NCBI GenBank assembly: GCA_024742485.1
Contig: JANSYK010000001.1
Span: 1,240,001 to 1,304,000, forward strand
Reading direction: 5' to 3'
DNA length: 64,000 nucleotides
Source: Alphaproteobacteria bacterium
GTDB lineage: Bacteria; Pseudomonadota; Alphaproteobacteria; Rhizobiales; Rhizobiaceae
Numbering within the stretch: position 1 is the first letter of the stretch; every line of letters starts with the position of its first letter. The notes under the pieces are model-generated. The model was not told the origin of the DNA. It searched no databases and was given only the letters and a program-made list of their open reading frames with translations. Made by a program: the position numbers and the translations under genes. Positions 54,400-63,470 of this stretch are shown here, piece by piece.

Positions 54400-55215
54400 A
54401 TGGTGGCGATTGATTGGAAAATTGAAGTAAAGGCGGCGCAAGCAGGTGACCGCACAGCGCTTGAAAACATCCTTTCCCACCTGCAGGACCGAGTCCATCC
54501 CCTGTCAATGCGGATGCTTGTCAATCCGGCGGACGCACAGGAAGCCACCCAGGAAATCCTGATCCTCGTCATTACCAAACTGTCGACGTTTCGTGGAGAC
54601 AGTGCCTTCACCACCTGGGCATACCGTGTTGCCGCCAATTATCTTCTGACTGCCCGCAAGATCGCGGATCGGGATCCGGGATTGACCTTCAACGCCTTCG
54701 CGGCTGATCTGGAGCATGGACTCGTTGCCGATCCACCACGCTCGGCGGACGATACGGTGATGCTCAACGAGTTGAGGATCTCCTGCACCATGGCCATGCT
54801 GCTGTGCCTCGATCTGAAACACCGGATGGCCTATGTGCTTGGCGACATCCTGGAATTCGACCATGGCGAGGCGGCGGAAATCATCGGGATATCCAGCGGC
54901 AATTTCCGCAAGCGCCTGTCCCGCGCCCGCGCGCAGGTGGTTGCCTTCACGACAAACCACTGCGGTTTGGCCAATGAACATGCCGCTTGTTCCTGCCCCC
55001 GGCGGTTGCCGGCGGCAATTGCCCAGGGACGGATCACACCGGGACGCCGGGTCGATGCATCACAAAACGCTCCACCCTATGAGCAGGTGCTTGCCCGGGT
55101 ACGCGGTGTCGAGGGGCAGTTGAAGGTTCTCAAGCTGCAGACCGCAATGCCCCGGTTCCCGCCACCGAGCGACCTCGGTGCGCGCCTGATCAAAATCCTG
55201 CAAGACGGTCCCTGA
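54400..55215 (+). CDS. ECF-type RNA polymerase sigma factor with C-terminal Cys cluster
   Basis: A 271-residue sigma factor. Region 2 (about 12-90) includes VNPADAQEATQEILILVITKLSTFRGDSAFTTWAYRVAANYLL, and region 4 (about 130-180) ends with the HTH GEAAEIIGISSGNFRKRLSRAR. After it come Cys 188, 197 and 199 (C-X8-C-X-C), matching a CGLV-type motif of extended ECF sigmas that may bind zinc or sense redox state (inference). About 70 further residues form a mixed, partly helical tail. AGAGG precedes ATG 54400. No anti-sigma gene is adjacent; the next gene encodes a secreted SnoaL-like protein. Confidence 0.87.
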   Translation: MVAIDWKIEVKAAQAGDRTALENILSHLQDRVHPLSMRMLVNPADAQEATQEILILVITKLSTFRGDSAFTTWAYRVAANYLLTARKIADRDPGLTFNAFAADLEHGLVADPPRSADDTVMLNELRISCTMAMLLCLDLKHRMAYVLGDILEFDHGEAAEIIGISSGNFRKRLSRARAQVVAFTTNHCGLANEHAACSCPRRLPAAIAQGRITPGRRVDASQNAPPYEQVLARVRGVEGQLKVLKLQTAMPRFPPPSDLGARLIKILQDGP

Positions 55216-55321
55216 GTCCCCGCATTCTCGGCCCCAAGTCATCACTGCCTCCGCCGCAAGGGATTGCGGCAACGGCACCCCTTTGACTGCAACCTGACCC
55301 AACTGAACTGGAGACGAACCC

Positions 55322-55792
55322 ATGCGAAAATTCCTGAACCTGACAGCCCTCATTGCCCTGTGCCTCGCGGCACCGGCACATGCCGAACAAGGAGACACCA
55401 TGCCGAAGCACCACGAGGACATCCTCGCCACGGTCGAAAAGATGACCGCCGCATTCCATTCCGCAGATCTTGAAAGCGTGATGGACAGCTATGAAGACAC
55501 GGCGACGGTGGTCTTCGACCCGGCCGCGCCAATCTCGGATCCGGCGGTCATCCGGTCCATGTTCCAGGGCGCCTTCACGATGAACCCGAAATTCAGCTAT
55601 GGCGGACATGAAGTCTTTGTTGCCGGAGACATCGCCATCCACTTCGCACCCTGGACGATGACAGGCACGCTGCCGGACGGAAAGCCGGTGGAACAGAGTG
55701 GCCTTTCCGTCGCCGTCCTGCGCCGCCAGAACGACGGGCGATGGCTGATGGTCATCGACAATCCGCATGGTCAGCATCTGCTGGCAGATTGA
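55322..55792 (+). CDS. Secreted SnoaL-like (NTF2 fold) protein
   Basis: A 156-residue protein with a signal peptide ending at APAHAEQG, followed by an NTF2-like domain of about 130 residues: HHEDILATVEKMTAAFHSADLESVMDSYED, a central MFQGAFTMNPKF and the closing RRQNDGRWLMVIDNPHG. The fold is shared by ketosteroid isomerase, SnoaL and DUF4440 proteins; the activity is unknown. GGAG lies before ATG 55322. It follows the ECF sigma gene by 106 nt and may be in its transcript. The hairpin at 55806-55833 lies between it and the convergent ilvC. Confidence 0.8.
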   Translation: MRKFLNLTALIALCLAAPAHAEQGDTMPKHHEDILATVEKMTAAFHSADLESVMDSYEDTATVVFDPAAPISDPAVIRSMFQGAFTMNPKFSYGGHEVFVAGDIAIHFAPWTMTGTLPDGKPVEQSGLSVAVLRRQNDGRWLMVIDNPHGQHLLAD

Positions 55793-55805
55793 ACCGTCAA
55801 AACAA

Positions 55806-55833
55806 GCGGGCCGCGATATGAATCGCGGCCCGC
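55806..55833 (-). terminator. Terminator of ilvC (hairpin shared with the convergent gene)
   Basis: GCGGGCCGCGAT and ATCGCGGCCCGC form a perfect 12-bp stem with a 4-nt loop. On the minus strand it is followed by TTGTTTT, as expected for termination after ilvC. On the plus strand the downstream sequence is less T-rich, but the hairpin may also end the SnoaL-like transcript. Confidence 0.8.
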
Positions 55834-55859
55834 ATGGTGTTCAATCTTTACGGCAAGGA

Positions 55860-56891
<1,032 letters not shown>

Positions 56892-56908
56892 TCATTAAAG
56901 CATTGAAT

Positions 56909-57598
56909 TCATTGGTTTGCAGAAGCCGGCACTGCTGTTCCTGCAGCCTTTATCCCGGTTCCGTAGAGACGAAAGAATTGGTCGATTGCGGCAATGGCCT
57001 GCTTTTCGAAGTCCTGTTCGGTGTCCGCCAGTTCCTCGCCCAGCAATTGCCGCACATGCAGATCGCGAACAATCAGGCCATAGAGCGTCTGATACGCTTC
57101 CTCCGGGTCGCCAAAGGCCAGAAAACCCAGTTGCCGCCCGGTCTCCAGCAACGCGCCGGCCCGCTGTCCGATCATGCGCCTGCCGCGCGCCAGGACGAGG
57201 AGCCCGAGATGCGTATCCTGATTGCCCGCCTGGCCGATTGCAAGCCGGTTCAACGCCAGAGAAACATCACCCGAAAGGACATCCAGAAGATCCTGTGCAA
57301 AGCGAACAAGGTGGTCGCGAAACGCATCGGCATCGCGTGGCGCCTTCCCGGCTGTGGTGGCCCGCACCTTCGATGCCTGGAAACTGATGACAGCGGCCAG
57401 CAAACCGTCACGATCGCCAAACCACTTGTAGAGGCTCTCTTTGGAGCAATTGGCAGCTTTGGCCACACCAGCCGTTGTCAGCGCCCTGTCTCCACCACGA
57501 ACCAGCAGGTTCAGTGCCGATTGCAGCACGGCGCTCTGACGCGGCGTGAAGCCATCCTCCTCTTCGATAATCGATGCACGCAGCGCGGTATGAGACAC
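56909..57598 (-). CDS. TetR-family transcriptional regulator upstream of ilvC
   Basis: A regulator of about 229 residues. The HTH lies in ALTTAGVAKAANCSKESLYKWFGDRDGLLAAV, preceded by a charged N-terminus (IIEEEDGFTPRQSAVLQ). The rest is the helical ligand domain, ending in a short Ala-rich tail. The start is placed at GTG 57598 because the perfect palindrome GTACCGTACGGTAC (57616-57629) lies just upstream; a longer open frame to 57748 would translate this site and overlap pdxJ. It ends 29 nt before ilvC, so the two may be co-transcribed, but a link to amino-acid synthesis is not established. Confidence 0.83.
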   Translation of the reverse strand: MSHTALRASIIEEEDGFTPRQSAVLQSALNLLVRGGDRALTTAGVAKAANCSKESLYKWFGDRDGLLAAVISFQASKVRATTAGKAPRDADAFRDHLVRFAQDLLDVLSGDVSLALNRLAIGQAGNQDTHLGLLVLARGRRMIGQRAGALLETGRQLGFLAFGDPEEAYQTLYGLIVRDLHVRQLLGEELADTEQDFEKQAIAAIDQFFRLYGTGIKAAGTAVPASANQ

Positions 57599-57615
57599 GA
57601 ATTCACCATCAAATA

Positions 57616-57629
57616 GTACCGTACGGTAC
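57616..57629. promoter_or_regulatory. Candidate autoregulatory operator of the ilvC-linked TetR gene
   Basis: GTACCGTACGGTAC is a perfect 14-bp palindrome ending 18 nt before the proposed GTG start. On the minus strand TACTAT begins within it and could be the -10 box, so repressor binding there would block transcription. The ACCGTACGGT core resembles operators of many TetR-family repressors. Assignment to this repressor is inference. Confidence 0.55.
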
Positions 57630-57704
57630 GGTTCGGTGTGTTCACTAGACCAACCCACTGCGTCGGTCAAGCCTTTGTTCCGCCGGATGAACGGCCGAGA
57701 GGGA

Positions 57705-58469
57705 TCACATGGCGCGGTTGCAGGCGTCGAGATAGCGCCGAACCGCATCGCTCATGCCGTATTGCAATGCGTCGGCGGTCAATCCATGGCCGATGGACAC
57801 TTCCACAATATCCGGAATCCGCGAAAGCAATGGTGGCAGATTGGCGATTGTCAGATCATGACCCGCATTGACCCCAAGACCCTCGGCACGCGCGGCATCG
57901 GCCGTTGAACCGAGGCGCTCGATTTCAGCAGCGGCCTTTACCGGGTCGTCGTAACAGCCGCCATAGGGACCCGTGTAGAGCTCGACCCGGTCGGCGCCGG
58001 TCTGCGCCGCCAGCTCCATCGCTTCGGCATCACCGTCACCATCGACAAAGAGCGATACCCGGATACCCTGTTTCCTGAGCCGCGCAACGACAGGTGTCAG
58101 CCGTGACAGGTCCCGGCGCAAATCCCAGCCATGATCCGATGTGGACTGCGCCGGATCATCCGGTACGAGTGTAGCCTGGTCCGGATGGTTGGCCTCGACC
58201 AACTCCAGAAAGGCATCGCTGGGGTAACCTTCAATGTTGAACTCCGCAGACGGATAGTCATCGTCCAGAAGGGCCCGCAGTTCCGGAACATCGGAAAACC
58301 GGATATGGCGCTGATCAGGACGCGGATGAATGGTCAACCCGTGAGCTCCGGCGGACAGGGCCTGAGCACCCAGACCGGTGACACTCGGCCAGGGAAGGTC
58401 TCGGCGGTTACGAAGCATGGCGATGGCGTTCAGATTGACTGAAAGTCGTGTAAAGACCTCGTCCGACAT
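57705..58469 (-). CDS. pdxJ: Pyridoxine 5'-phosphate synthase
   Basis: A 254-residue TIM-barrel enzyme that condenses 1-deoxyxylulose 5-phosphate with 3-amino-2-oxopropyl phosphate to make pyridoxine 5'-phosphate, the last ring-forming step of the DXP-dependent vitamin B6 route. Family segments are [15 protein letters not shown] at the start, [52 protein letters not shown] and [28 protein letters not shown]. The order and length are those of typical PdxJ. It is followed by the TetR gene on the same strand and faces away from the STAS-like gene. Confidence 0.96.
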   Translation of the reverse strand: MSDEVFTRLSVNLNAIAMLRNRRDLPWPSVTGLGAQALSAGAHGLTIHPRPDQRHIRFSDVPELRALLDDDYPSAEFNIEGYPSDAFLELVEANHPDQATLVPDDPAQSTSDHGWDLRRDLSRLTPVVARLRKQGIRVSLFVDGDGDAEAMELAAQTGADRVELYTGPYGGCYDDPVKAAAEIERLGSTADAARAEGLGVNAGHDLTIANLPPLLSRIPDIVEVSIGHGLTADALQYGMSDAVRRYLDACNRAM

Positions 58470-58613
58470 TGTCTTCGGTTCCTGTCATTCGGTTTGCGGC
58501 GACCGCCCGCCACAGGCACATTTGGATAATCCAATGCAGCGGCTGATTGGTTGCGCCACAAGCTGTCCGTACCTACATGAAATTGACCGATCAAGAAACT
58601 CCAGGAGGCCGTC

Positions 58614-59018
58614 ATGACCGATAAACTCCGCCACCCGGCCCTGTCGCAAATCGAGACGAAGCGCGATGATGTTTTTGCCTTTGAAATCGATGGCCACCTG
58701 TCCGCGGCCGAGACGGATGACATCTACGCAACGCTTGAAAAAGCCTATCAACAACATGAGCGGATCAATCTCCTGGTTCGCATCGGGCGATTTGACGGCT
58801 TTGACTGGAGCGCGCTTTTTTCCGAATCGACCTTCATGGGGAAATTGCATGCGATCAAGCACCTGAGGCGCTATGCAGTGATTGGCGGACCCAGCTGGTT
58901 CCAGACAGCCATAGCGGTATTCGATCCGCTGTTTCGGGTCGAGGTCCGGCACTTTGACTATGATGCCGAAGCGGAGGCCTGGCGCTGGATTTACGACGAA
59001 GACCAACAGGCCGGTTGA
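58614..59018 (+). CDS. STAS/SEC14-like (SpoIIAA-like) protein
   Basis: A 134-residue soluble protein matching the SpoIIAA-like family: AFEIDGHLSAAETDDIYATLEKAYQQH, then INLLVRIGRFDGFDWSALFSE, a helix with MGKLHAIKHLRRYAVIGGPSWF, and the end RVEVRHFDYDAEAEAWRWI. The family has a STAS/Sec14-like alpha-beta fold with no known enzymatic role. AGGAGG is placed before ATG 58614. It is convergent with the helicase gene, with stop codons only 6 nt apart. Confidence 0.85.
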   Translation: MTDKLRHPALSQIETKRDDVFAFEIDGHLSAAETDDIYATLEKAYQQHERINLLVRIGRFDGFDWSALFSESTFMGKLHAIKHLRRYAVIGGPSWFQTAIAVFDPLFRVEVRHFDYDAEAEAWRWIYDEDQQAG

Positions 59019-59024
59019 ATTGGT

Positions 59025-60152
59025 TTATCGCACGATGGTCAGTTGCTCCGCCGCCCGGGTGATGGCTGTGTAAAGCCAGCGCTCCCGGCTCTCGCGGAAG
59101 GCGTAGCTCTCGTCGAACAGCACGATATTGTCCCACTGCGAGCCCTGCGCCTTGTGAACCGTCAGGGCATAGCCGTAGTCGAAATCATCATAACGCTTTC
59201 GCGTCTGCCAGGGCATTTCCGCGCTCGGGTCCTCGAACGCGGCCTTCAGCAGTTTGATCTTGGCCGATCCCCGGCCCATATCGTCATCCTCCGGCTTGAC
59301 CAGCAAATTGATGCCGGGCTTCACCGTTTCCTTCGATGATGTCATCACCTGCCACAATGAGCCGTTCAGCAGTCCCTTCGCCGGATCATTGCGCAGACAG
59401 ACCAGCTTGTCGCCGGACTGCGGATAAAGCGCATCGAAACCCTTGAGCTCGCGTAGCCTCTGATTGTAGCGCCGCCGTGTCCGGTTGATGCCGAGCAGGA
59501 CCTGATCAGCCTCGAGAACAAGATCCGTGTCGACGTCGGATTTGCCGATGACCCGCGCCCTGCCCCAGTCGCCATAGCCGATGTCCCTGCCCTCGCGAAC
59601 CTGCATGGCAAGATCGACGATGGGATTGTCGCGGGCCTGGCGGTGGATTTCGGTCAGCAGGCAATCCGGCTCGTGATCGGTAAAGTAGCCCCCGCCCGAA
59701 ACCGGCGGCAATTGCCCCGGATCGCCGAGCACCAGGATGGGTGTCCCGAAACTCATCAGATCCGCGCCAAGGCTCTCATCGACCATGGAACATTCATCGA
59801 CGATGATCAGCGCCGCATTGGCCACCGGACTTTGCCGATTGAGCGAAAACATCGGCGCGATGGACGTCTTTCCCGTTTCTTCATCCTCGACTTCCTCTTC
59901 ACCGCGCGGACGATAGATCAGGGAATGGATGGTCTTGGCATTGCTGGCACCCTTTGAGCGGAGCACCTGGGCGGCCTTGCCGGTAAAGGCTGCAAACTGC
60001 ACGTCGCCGTCAATATGTTCGGCAAAATACCGGGCCAAGGTGGTCTTGCCGGTTCCCGCATAGCCGAACAGACGAAAAAGTGGGCTTTGACCCTCTTTCA
60101 GCCATTTCGAAACGGCCGACAGCGCGGCATCCTGTTGGGTCGAGAATTCCAT
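59025..60152 (-). CDS. RecD-like ATP-dependent DNA helicase
   Basis: A 375-residue superfamily 1 helicase of the short RecD/Dda-like group. Walker A is FGYAGTGKTTLAR, Walker B is ALIIVDECSMVDESL, and DPGQLPPVSGGGYF lies at motif III. The C-terminal UvrD_C_2 part has the SH3-like fold and the motif VHKAQGSQWDNIVLFDE, then YTAITRAAEQLTIVR. No RecB or RecC is nearby, so it acts on its own rather than in RecBCD. The likely role is 5'-3' DNA unwinding in repair or replication (inference). Confidence 0.88.
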   Translation of the reverse strand: MEFSTQQDAALSAVSKWLKEGQSPLFRLFGYAGTGKTTLARYFAEHIDGDVQFAAFTGKAAQVLRSKGASNAKTIHSLIYRPRGEEEVEDEETGKTSIAPMFSLNRQSPVANAALIIVDECSMVDESLGADLMSFGTPILVLGDPGQLPPVSGGGYFTDHEPDCLLTEIHRQARDNPIVDLAMQVREGRDIGYGDWGRARVIGKSDVDTDLVLEADQVLLGINRTRRRYNQRLRELKGFDALYPQSGDKLVCLRNDPAKGLLNGSLWQVMTSSKETVKPGINLLVKPEDDDMGRGSAKIKLLKAAFEDPSAEMPWQTRKRYDDFDYGYALTVHKAQGSQWDNIVLFDESYAFRESRERWLYTAITRAAEQLTIVR

Positions 60153-60223
60153 CTGCCCAACTGGCAGGATTCGCTGTCAGGGGGCAAGGGGAATTACGGA
60201 TCGGATTTGCGTTGACACGAGCC

Positions 60224-61030
60224 CTATTCGGGCGCCCGATCATACCAGACCATCTGGTGAGAGGTCGCGATCAGGCGGCCACGCGGTGAATAGAATTTCG
60301 AATGCTGGTCATAAAATCCTCCGCCGGCCCGCTCGCTTTCGCAGTCCACCAGAATCCGCTCACTGGCGATTTCCTCAAGTTCAGCCACCGACGCATGAAG
60401 ATAGGTTGTCATCGAAATCGTCGAAATATTGGAGACGCGACCGGTTGCCAGAAACAGGCGCGGCAGTGGACTGTCCGTGATCGCCGTCAGCGACAGGTGG
60501 TCAAGCGGACGGCCATCGGCATCGCGGATCCAGACAAGCGAATGGGTGTCGTCATTCCTTGCACCCAGCACGCCTTTGACAACGCGCGTTTCATAGCACC
60601 TTGCCCATTTGATCGGCAGAAGCGAGCCATCAAAAGGCTCCACATCCAACGCTGCCGGAACGTCCGGCATGCTGCGTCCGGAAAACTCCAGTGTTTCGCG
60701 ATGGGGCGCCAGGGTTATCGCTGCCCGAGCACAAACCGTGCCGTCAGGCATCTCGAGCGTGACCCGCCAGAAAGAGGCCGTTCGCCCGGCCCGGTCGCAC
60801 TGCCGGCGGAGGATAATCATTCCCTCACCGGGCGCTTTCATGAAGTCGACCGAGATGATCAACGGCTCAAATCCGGCAGCAGCATCCTGCATGGTGGCCT
60901 TCAACATGATCGTCGCGATCCACCCGCCATAGGGCCCGATCAGGTTCCAGTAGGTCTGATCGGTTCGTCCCTCGAAAACATCCGCCTCGCGGCGGTCAAG
61001 CTGGAGAGTGGCGTCGAGCATATAGGTCAT
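60224..61030 (-). CDS. Acyl-CoA thioesterase-like (TesB type) protein
   Basis: A 268-residue protein with two fused hotdog domains of the TesB/thioesterase-like type. YWNLIGPYGGWIATIMLKATMQDAA and LIISVDFMKAPGEGMIILRRQCDRAGRTASFWRVTL make up the first, and HLSLTAITDSPLPRLFLATGR and ISMTTYLHASVAELEEI the second. The C-terminal VDCESERAGGGFYDQHSKFYSPRGRLIATSHQ is typical, with a possible catalytic Asp-Gln arrangement. It probably hydrolyses acyl-CoA esters. It follows the nitrile hydratase operon on the same strand by about 50 nt. Confidence 0.82.
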   Translation of the reverse strand: MTYMLDATLQLDRREADVFEGRTDQTYWNLIGPYGGWIATIMLKATMQDAAAGFEPLIISVDFMKAPGEGMIILRRQCDRAGRTASFWRVTLEMPDGTVCARAAITLAPHRETLEFSGRSMPDVPAALDVEPFDGSLLPIKWARCYETRVVKGVLGARNDDTHSLVWIRDADGRPLDHLSLTAITDSPLPRLFLATGRVSNISTISMTTYLHASVAELEEIASERILVDCESERAGGGFYDQHSKFYSPRGRLIATSHQMVWYDRAPE

Positions 61031-61081
61031 CTGGGTTTCCTGAGGGCGGATTGGTGATCGGGCGTTACGATGGCTGTGGGG

Positions 61082-61417
61082 TCAGCAACCGGACCTTTGC
61101 GGGTCATTGTCCAGAACAATCGGGCTGCCATGGGGCGTTGCCTCGGCGGCCCGCTGCCAGGATTTCTGAAGCTCGCCGATATCGGCGTCCGCCGCAACGG
61201 CGCGCTCCCTCAGCAAATCCTCCAGTGCCCGCACCCAGCATTCATAATAATCGCTGCCATCGACAGCAGTCCCCGGCTGGTGCAACTGCCGCGACAGGCT
61301 TTCTGCCCATTCCGTCCAGTTGAAAAGGCCCTTTTCATGCAGGCCGACCACCATCGCGAAGGCCTGCGCTTCCCAAGGCTCACGAAATGGTTTTGGATTA
61401 GCGAGCTCGGACGGCAT
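61082..61417 (-). CDS. Nitrile hydratase accessory protein
   Basis: A protein of about 111 residues that resembles the N-terminal part of nitrile hydratase beta subunits: FREPWEAQAFAMVVGLHEKGLFNWTEWAESLSRQ and SDYYECWVRALEDLLRE compare with [22 protein letters not shown] and [16 protein letters not shown] in the beta subunit encoded just upstream. Such accessory proteins bind the alpha subunit and help insert cobalt by exchange. The start ATG 61417 gives the usual family N-terminus, and a longer frame lies inside the beta gene; it overlaps none of the beta stop codon, which is 10 nt upstream. It is the last gene of the operon. Confidence 0.83.
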   Translation of the reverse strand: MPSELANPKPFREPWEAQAFAMVVGLHEKGLFNWTEWAESLSRQLHQPGTAVDGSDYYECWVRALEDLLRERAVAADADIGELQKSWQRAAEATPHGSPIVLDNDPQRSGC

Positions 61418-61427
61418 GCGCTCGGGA

Positions 61428-62087
61428 TCAGACCGGTTCAATATAACTCTCCCAGGCGTCCACGGAGACAGAGAGAGTTGGATCGGCGTCGGGCCCCCAG
61501 AGTTCACGTCCGTCGAACACCACCCGGTAAAGCCATTGGGGATTTTCGCCGCGGCCATGGGCATTGTCATCGGGCAGTACATAGGTACCCGCAATCTCCT
61601 CGATCACGCCGGCCCTGCCGCGCACATAACGCGGCAAACGCGTATGCCCGGCCGGATGGATGTTTTTCATGCGGACGTGGTCGCCGACTGAAAAACGTGC
61701 TTCCGCCGTCGTCGGACGGTCACATGGCCCACCGGCCGCCAGCAACGAAGCGACATTATTTGCGGCCAGGGGTGAATTGGTGATCGATGTTTTTCGCAAG
61801 GACCGGCCGGCCTCGAGTTCATCGCGATCGACACAGCCATGATTCAGCAAAAGATCTTCAAGCGCCTTGACCCAAATCTCATAATAGGAGGAGCTGTAAT
61901 AGTCTGCAGGATGCAGGCATTCCCGGGCGTGGCGGCTCTTGTCAATGTTCCACAGTCCAAGCGCACCTGCGCACAGGGTCAGACCGAGCGCTTTTTTTTC
62001 CCATTCCCCGTGGAACACTGGTTCATCCTGTTCCGGCGCAATCGGGCCAAAATCCATCTGCCCGCCGAGATCATGCGGTCCGTTCAT
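61428..62087 (-). CDS. nthB: Nitrile hydratase subunit beta
   Basis: A beta subunit of about 219 residues. [27 protein letters not shown] is the family N-terminus. A helical middle ([21 protein letters not shown]) follows, then the SH3-like barrel with [34 protein letters not shown] and [23 protein letters not shown]. It pairs with the alpha subunit to hydrate nitriles to amides. The start overlaps the alpha stop codon in an ATGA arrangement, which rejects a much longer frame reading back through alpha. Confidence 0.93.
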   Translation of the reverse strand: MNGPHDLGGQMDFGPIAPEQDEPVFHGEWEKKALGLTLCAGALGLWNIDKSRHARECLHPADYYSSSYYEIWVKALEDLLLNHGCVDRDELEAGRSLRKTSITNSPLAANNVASLLAAGGPCDRPTTAEARFSVGDHVRMKNIHPAGHTRLPRYVRGRAGVIEEIAGTYVLPDDNAHGRGENPQWLYRVVFDGRELWGPDADPTLSVSVDAWESYIEPV

Positions 62088-62707
62088 GGCGCACGCCCTG
62101 CCAGACCAGTGCCGATCATCGCGTCGCGGGAAACAAGCCCGGCAAGTGCCTCTTCGCTCAGTCCGTCGGTTCCCTCGGGCCGCATGGGGACCACCAGATA
62201 GCGGAGCTCCGCCGTTGAATCCCAGACCCGAATGTTCACATGCGGGTCGAGCGCCACGCCGAATTCCGAGAGCACGCCGCGGGGATCGCTGACGGCCCGT
62301 GACCGGTAGGGCGGCGACTTGTACCAGACCGGCGGCAGACCCAACACGCTCCATGGATAGCAGGAGCACAGGGTGCAGACGACCAGATTGTGGGTGTCGG
62401 GCGTGTTGTGGACGGCACGCATGTGCTCTCCCTGGCGACCGGTATATCCAAGCGAGGCGATTGCCGCCGTGGCATCCTTTCGAAGCCAGGCATCGAAACG
62501 CTCGTCACTCCAGGCACGGGCAACGACCTTCGCCCCGTTCTGCGGACCGATCTTGTTCTGATAGGTATCGACGATTTCGTCGATGGCAGCCGGATCGATC
62601 AGACCTTTTTCGCTCAAAATGGTCTCGAGCGCCCGCACCCGTGCGGTCATCGGATCATAGTGATTATCGTGATGATGATGATGATCAGTGTCGTCGGAAT
62701 GAGCCAT
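62084..62707 (-). CDS. nthA: Nitrile hydratase subunit alpha (cobalt type)
   Basis: A 207-residue alpha subunit. The metal motif [10 protein letters not shown] (Cys 111, 114 and 116) has Thr at the second position, the pattern of cobalt enzymes; iron enzymes have Ser. In mature enzymes the two later cysteines are oxidised to sulfinic and sulfenic acids. The N-terminus carries five consecutive His (9-13) and two more nearby, an unusual extension that could hold metal (inference). The rest is typical, e.g. [22 protein letters not shown]. It is the first gene of the alpha-beta-accessory operon; no amidase lies beside it. Confidence 0.93.
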   Translation of the reverse strand: MAHSDDTDHHHHHDNHYDPMTARVRALETILSEKGLIDPAAIDEIVDTYQNKIGPQNGAKVVARAWSDERFDAWLRKDATAAIASLGYTGRQGEHMRAVHNTPDTHNLVVCTLCSCYPWSVLGLPPVWYKSPPYRSRAVSDPRGVLSEFGVALDPHVNIRVWDSTAELRYLVVPMRPEGTDGLSEEALAGLVSRDAMIGTGLAGRAP

Positions 62708-62782
62708 GCACCGAATCTAGCGCATCGGCAGCGCCAGTAAATTCAATTTCTTTGATGTATCGACTCCAGCGGATCGATGCGA

Positions 62783-63376
62783 TCAGAGCACCATGGGAAT
62801 GAGCGTTGCTGCAAGAAGGAGACCCATGGTGATGTTGAACCATTTGAGCCGAACAGGATTGGACAGAACACGGCGCAAGACCGTTCCGAATCCGGCCCAG
62901 ACCGATACGCTCGGAAAATTGATGAGGACAAAAACCGCACCAACCAACAGCACCGAAATCAGCGGTGATGCCGGATCCGAGTAGAGCACCATGGCCGTCA
63001 GGGCCATCATCCAGGCTTTCGGATTGACCCACTGAAACGCAGCCGCCTGCAAAAGAGTCAGCGGTTTCGAAACGGTCTCTACATCGCCAACACTGCGATT
63101 GTTGGCAATCTTCCACGACAGAAACAGCAGATAGCTTCCCCCGGCGATCTTCAGCAGCAGGTTGAGCGTCGGCCAGGTCGACAGCAGCGCACCGAGACCA
63201 AATCCGACCCCGAACAGAAGAGACGCGAATCCGACGGCGATTCCGCACATGTGCGGGATGGTGCGCACGAAGCCGAAATTGGCGCCCGAAGCCAGCAGCA
63301 TCAGATTGTTCGGACCCGGCGTGATCGACGAAACGAAGGCAAATGCCGCAAGCGCCAAGAATGTGTCAGCGCCCAT
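62783..63376 (-). CDS. LysE-family translocator
   Basis: An inner-membrane protein of about 197 residues with six predicted hydrophobic segments. The LysE/RhtB signature is FAFVSSITPGPNNLMLLASGANFG near the N-terminus, and FQWVNPKAWMMALTAMVLY in the middle is also typical. Members export amino acids or small neutral metabolites. GGGG lies 6 nt before ATG 63376; a start 8 codons upstream is less well placed. It is encoded between ilvN and the nitrile hydratase operon on the same strand, 75 nt before the alpha gene. Its substrate is not evident. Confidence 0.87.
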   Translation of the reverse strand: MGADTFLALAAFAFVSSITPGPNNLMLLASGANFGFVRTIPHMCGIAVGFASLLFGVGFGLGALLSTWPTLNLLLKIAGGSYLLFLSWKIANNRSVGDVETVSKPLTLLQAAAFQWVNPKAWMMALTAMVLYSDPASPLISVLLVGAVFVLINFPSVSVWAGFGTVLRRVLSNPVRLKWFNITMGLLLAATLIPMVL

Positions 63377-63470
63377 ATCAATCCCCTGGTTGTTTTCCAA
63401 AGGTGCCTGTCACACCCATTCGGACATCATAACTCGAAAGAGCATCTGGAAACGGCCGAACTCCAGACCG

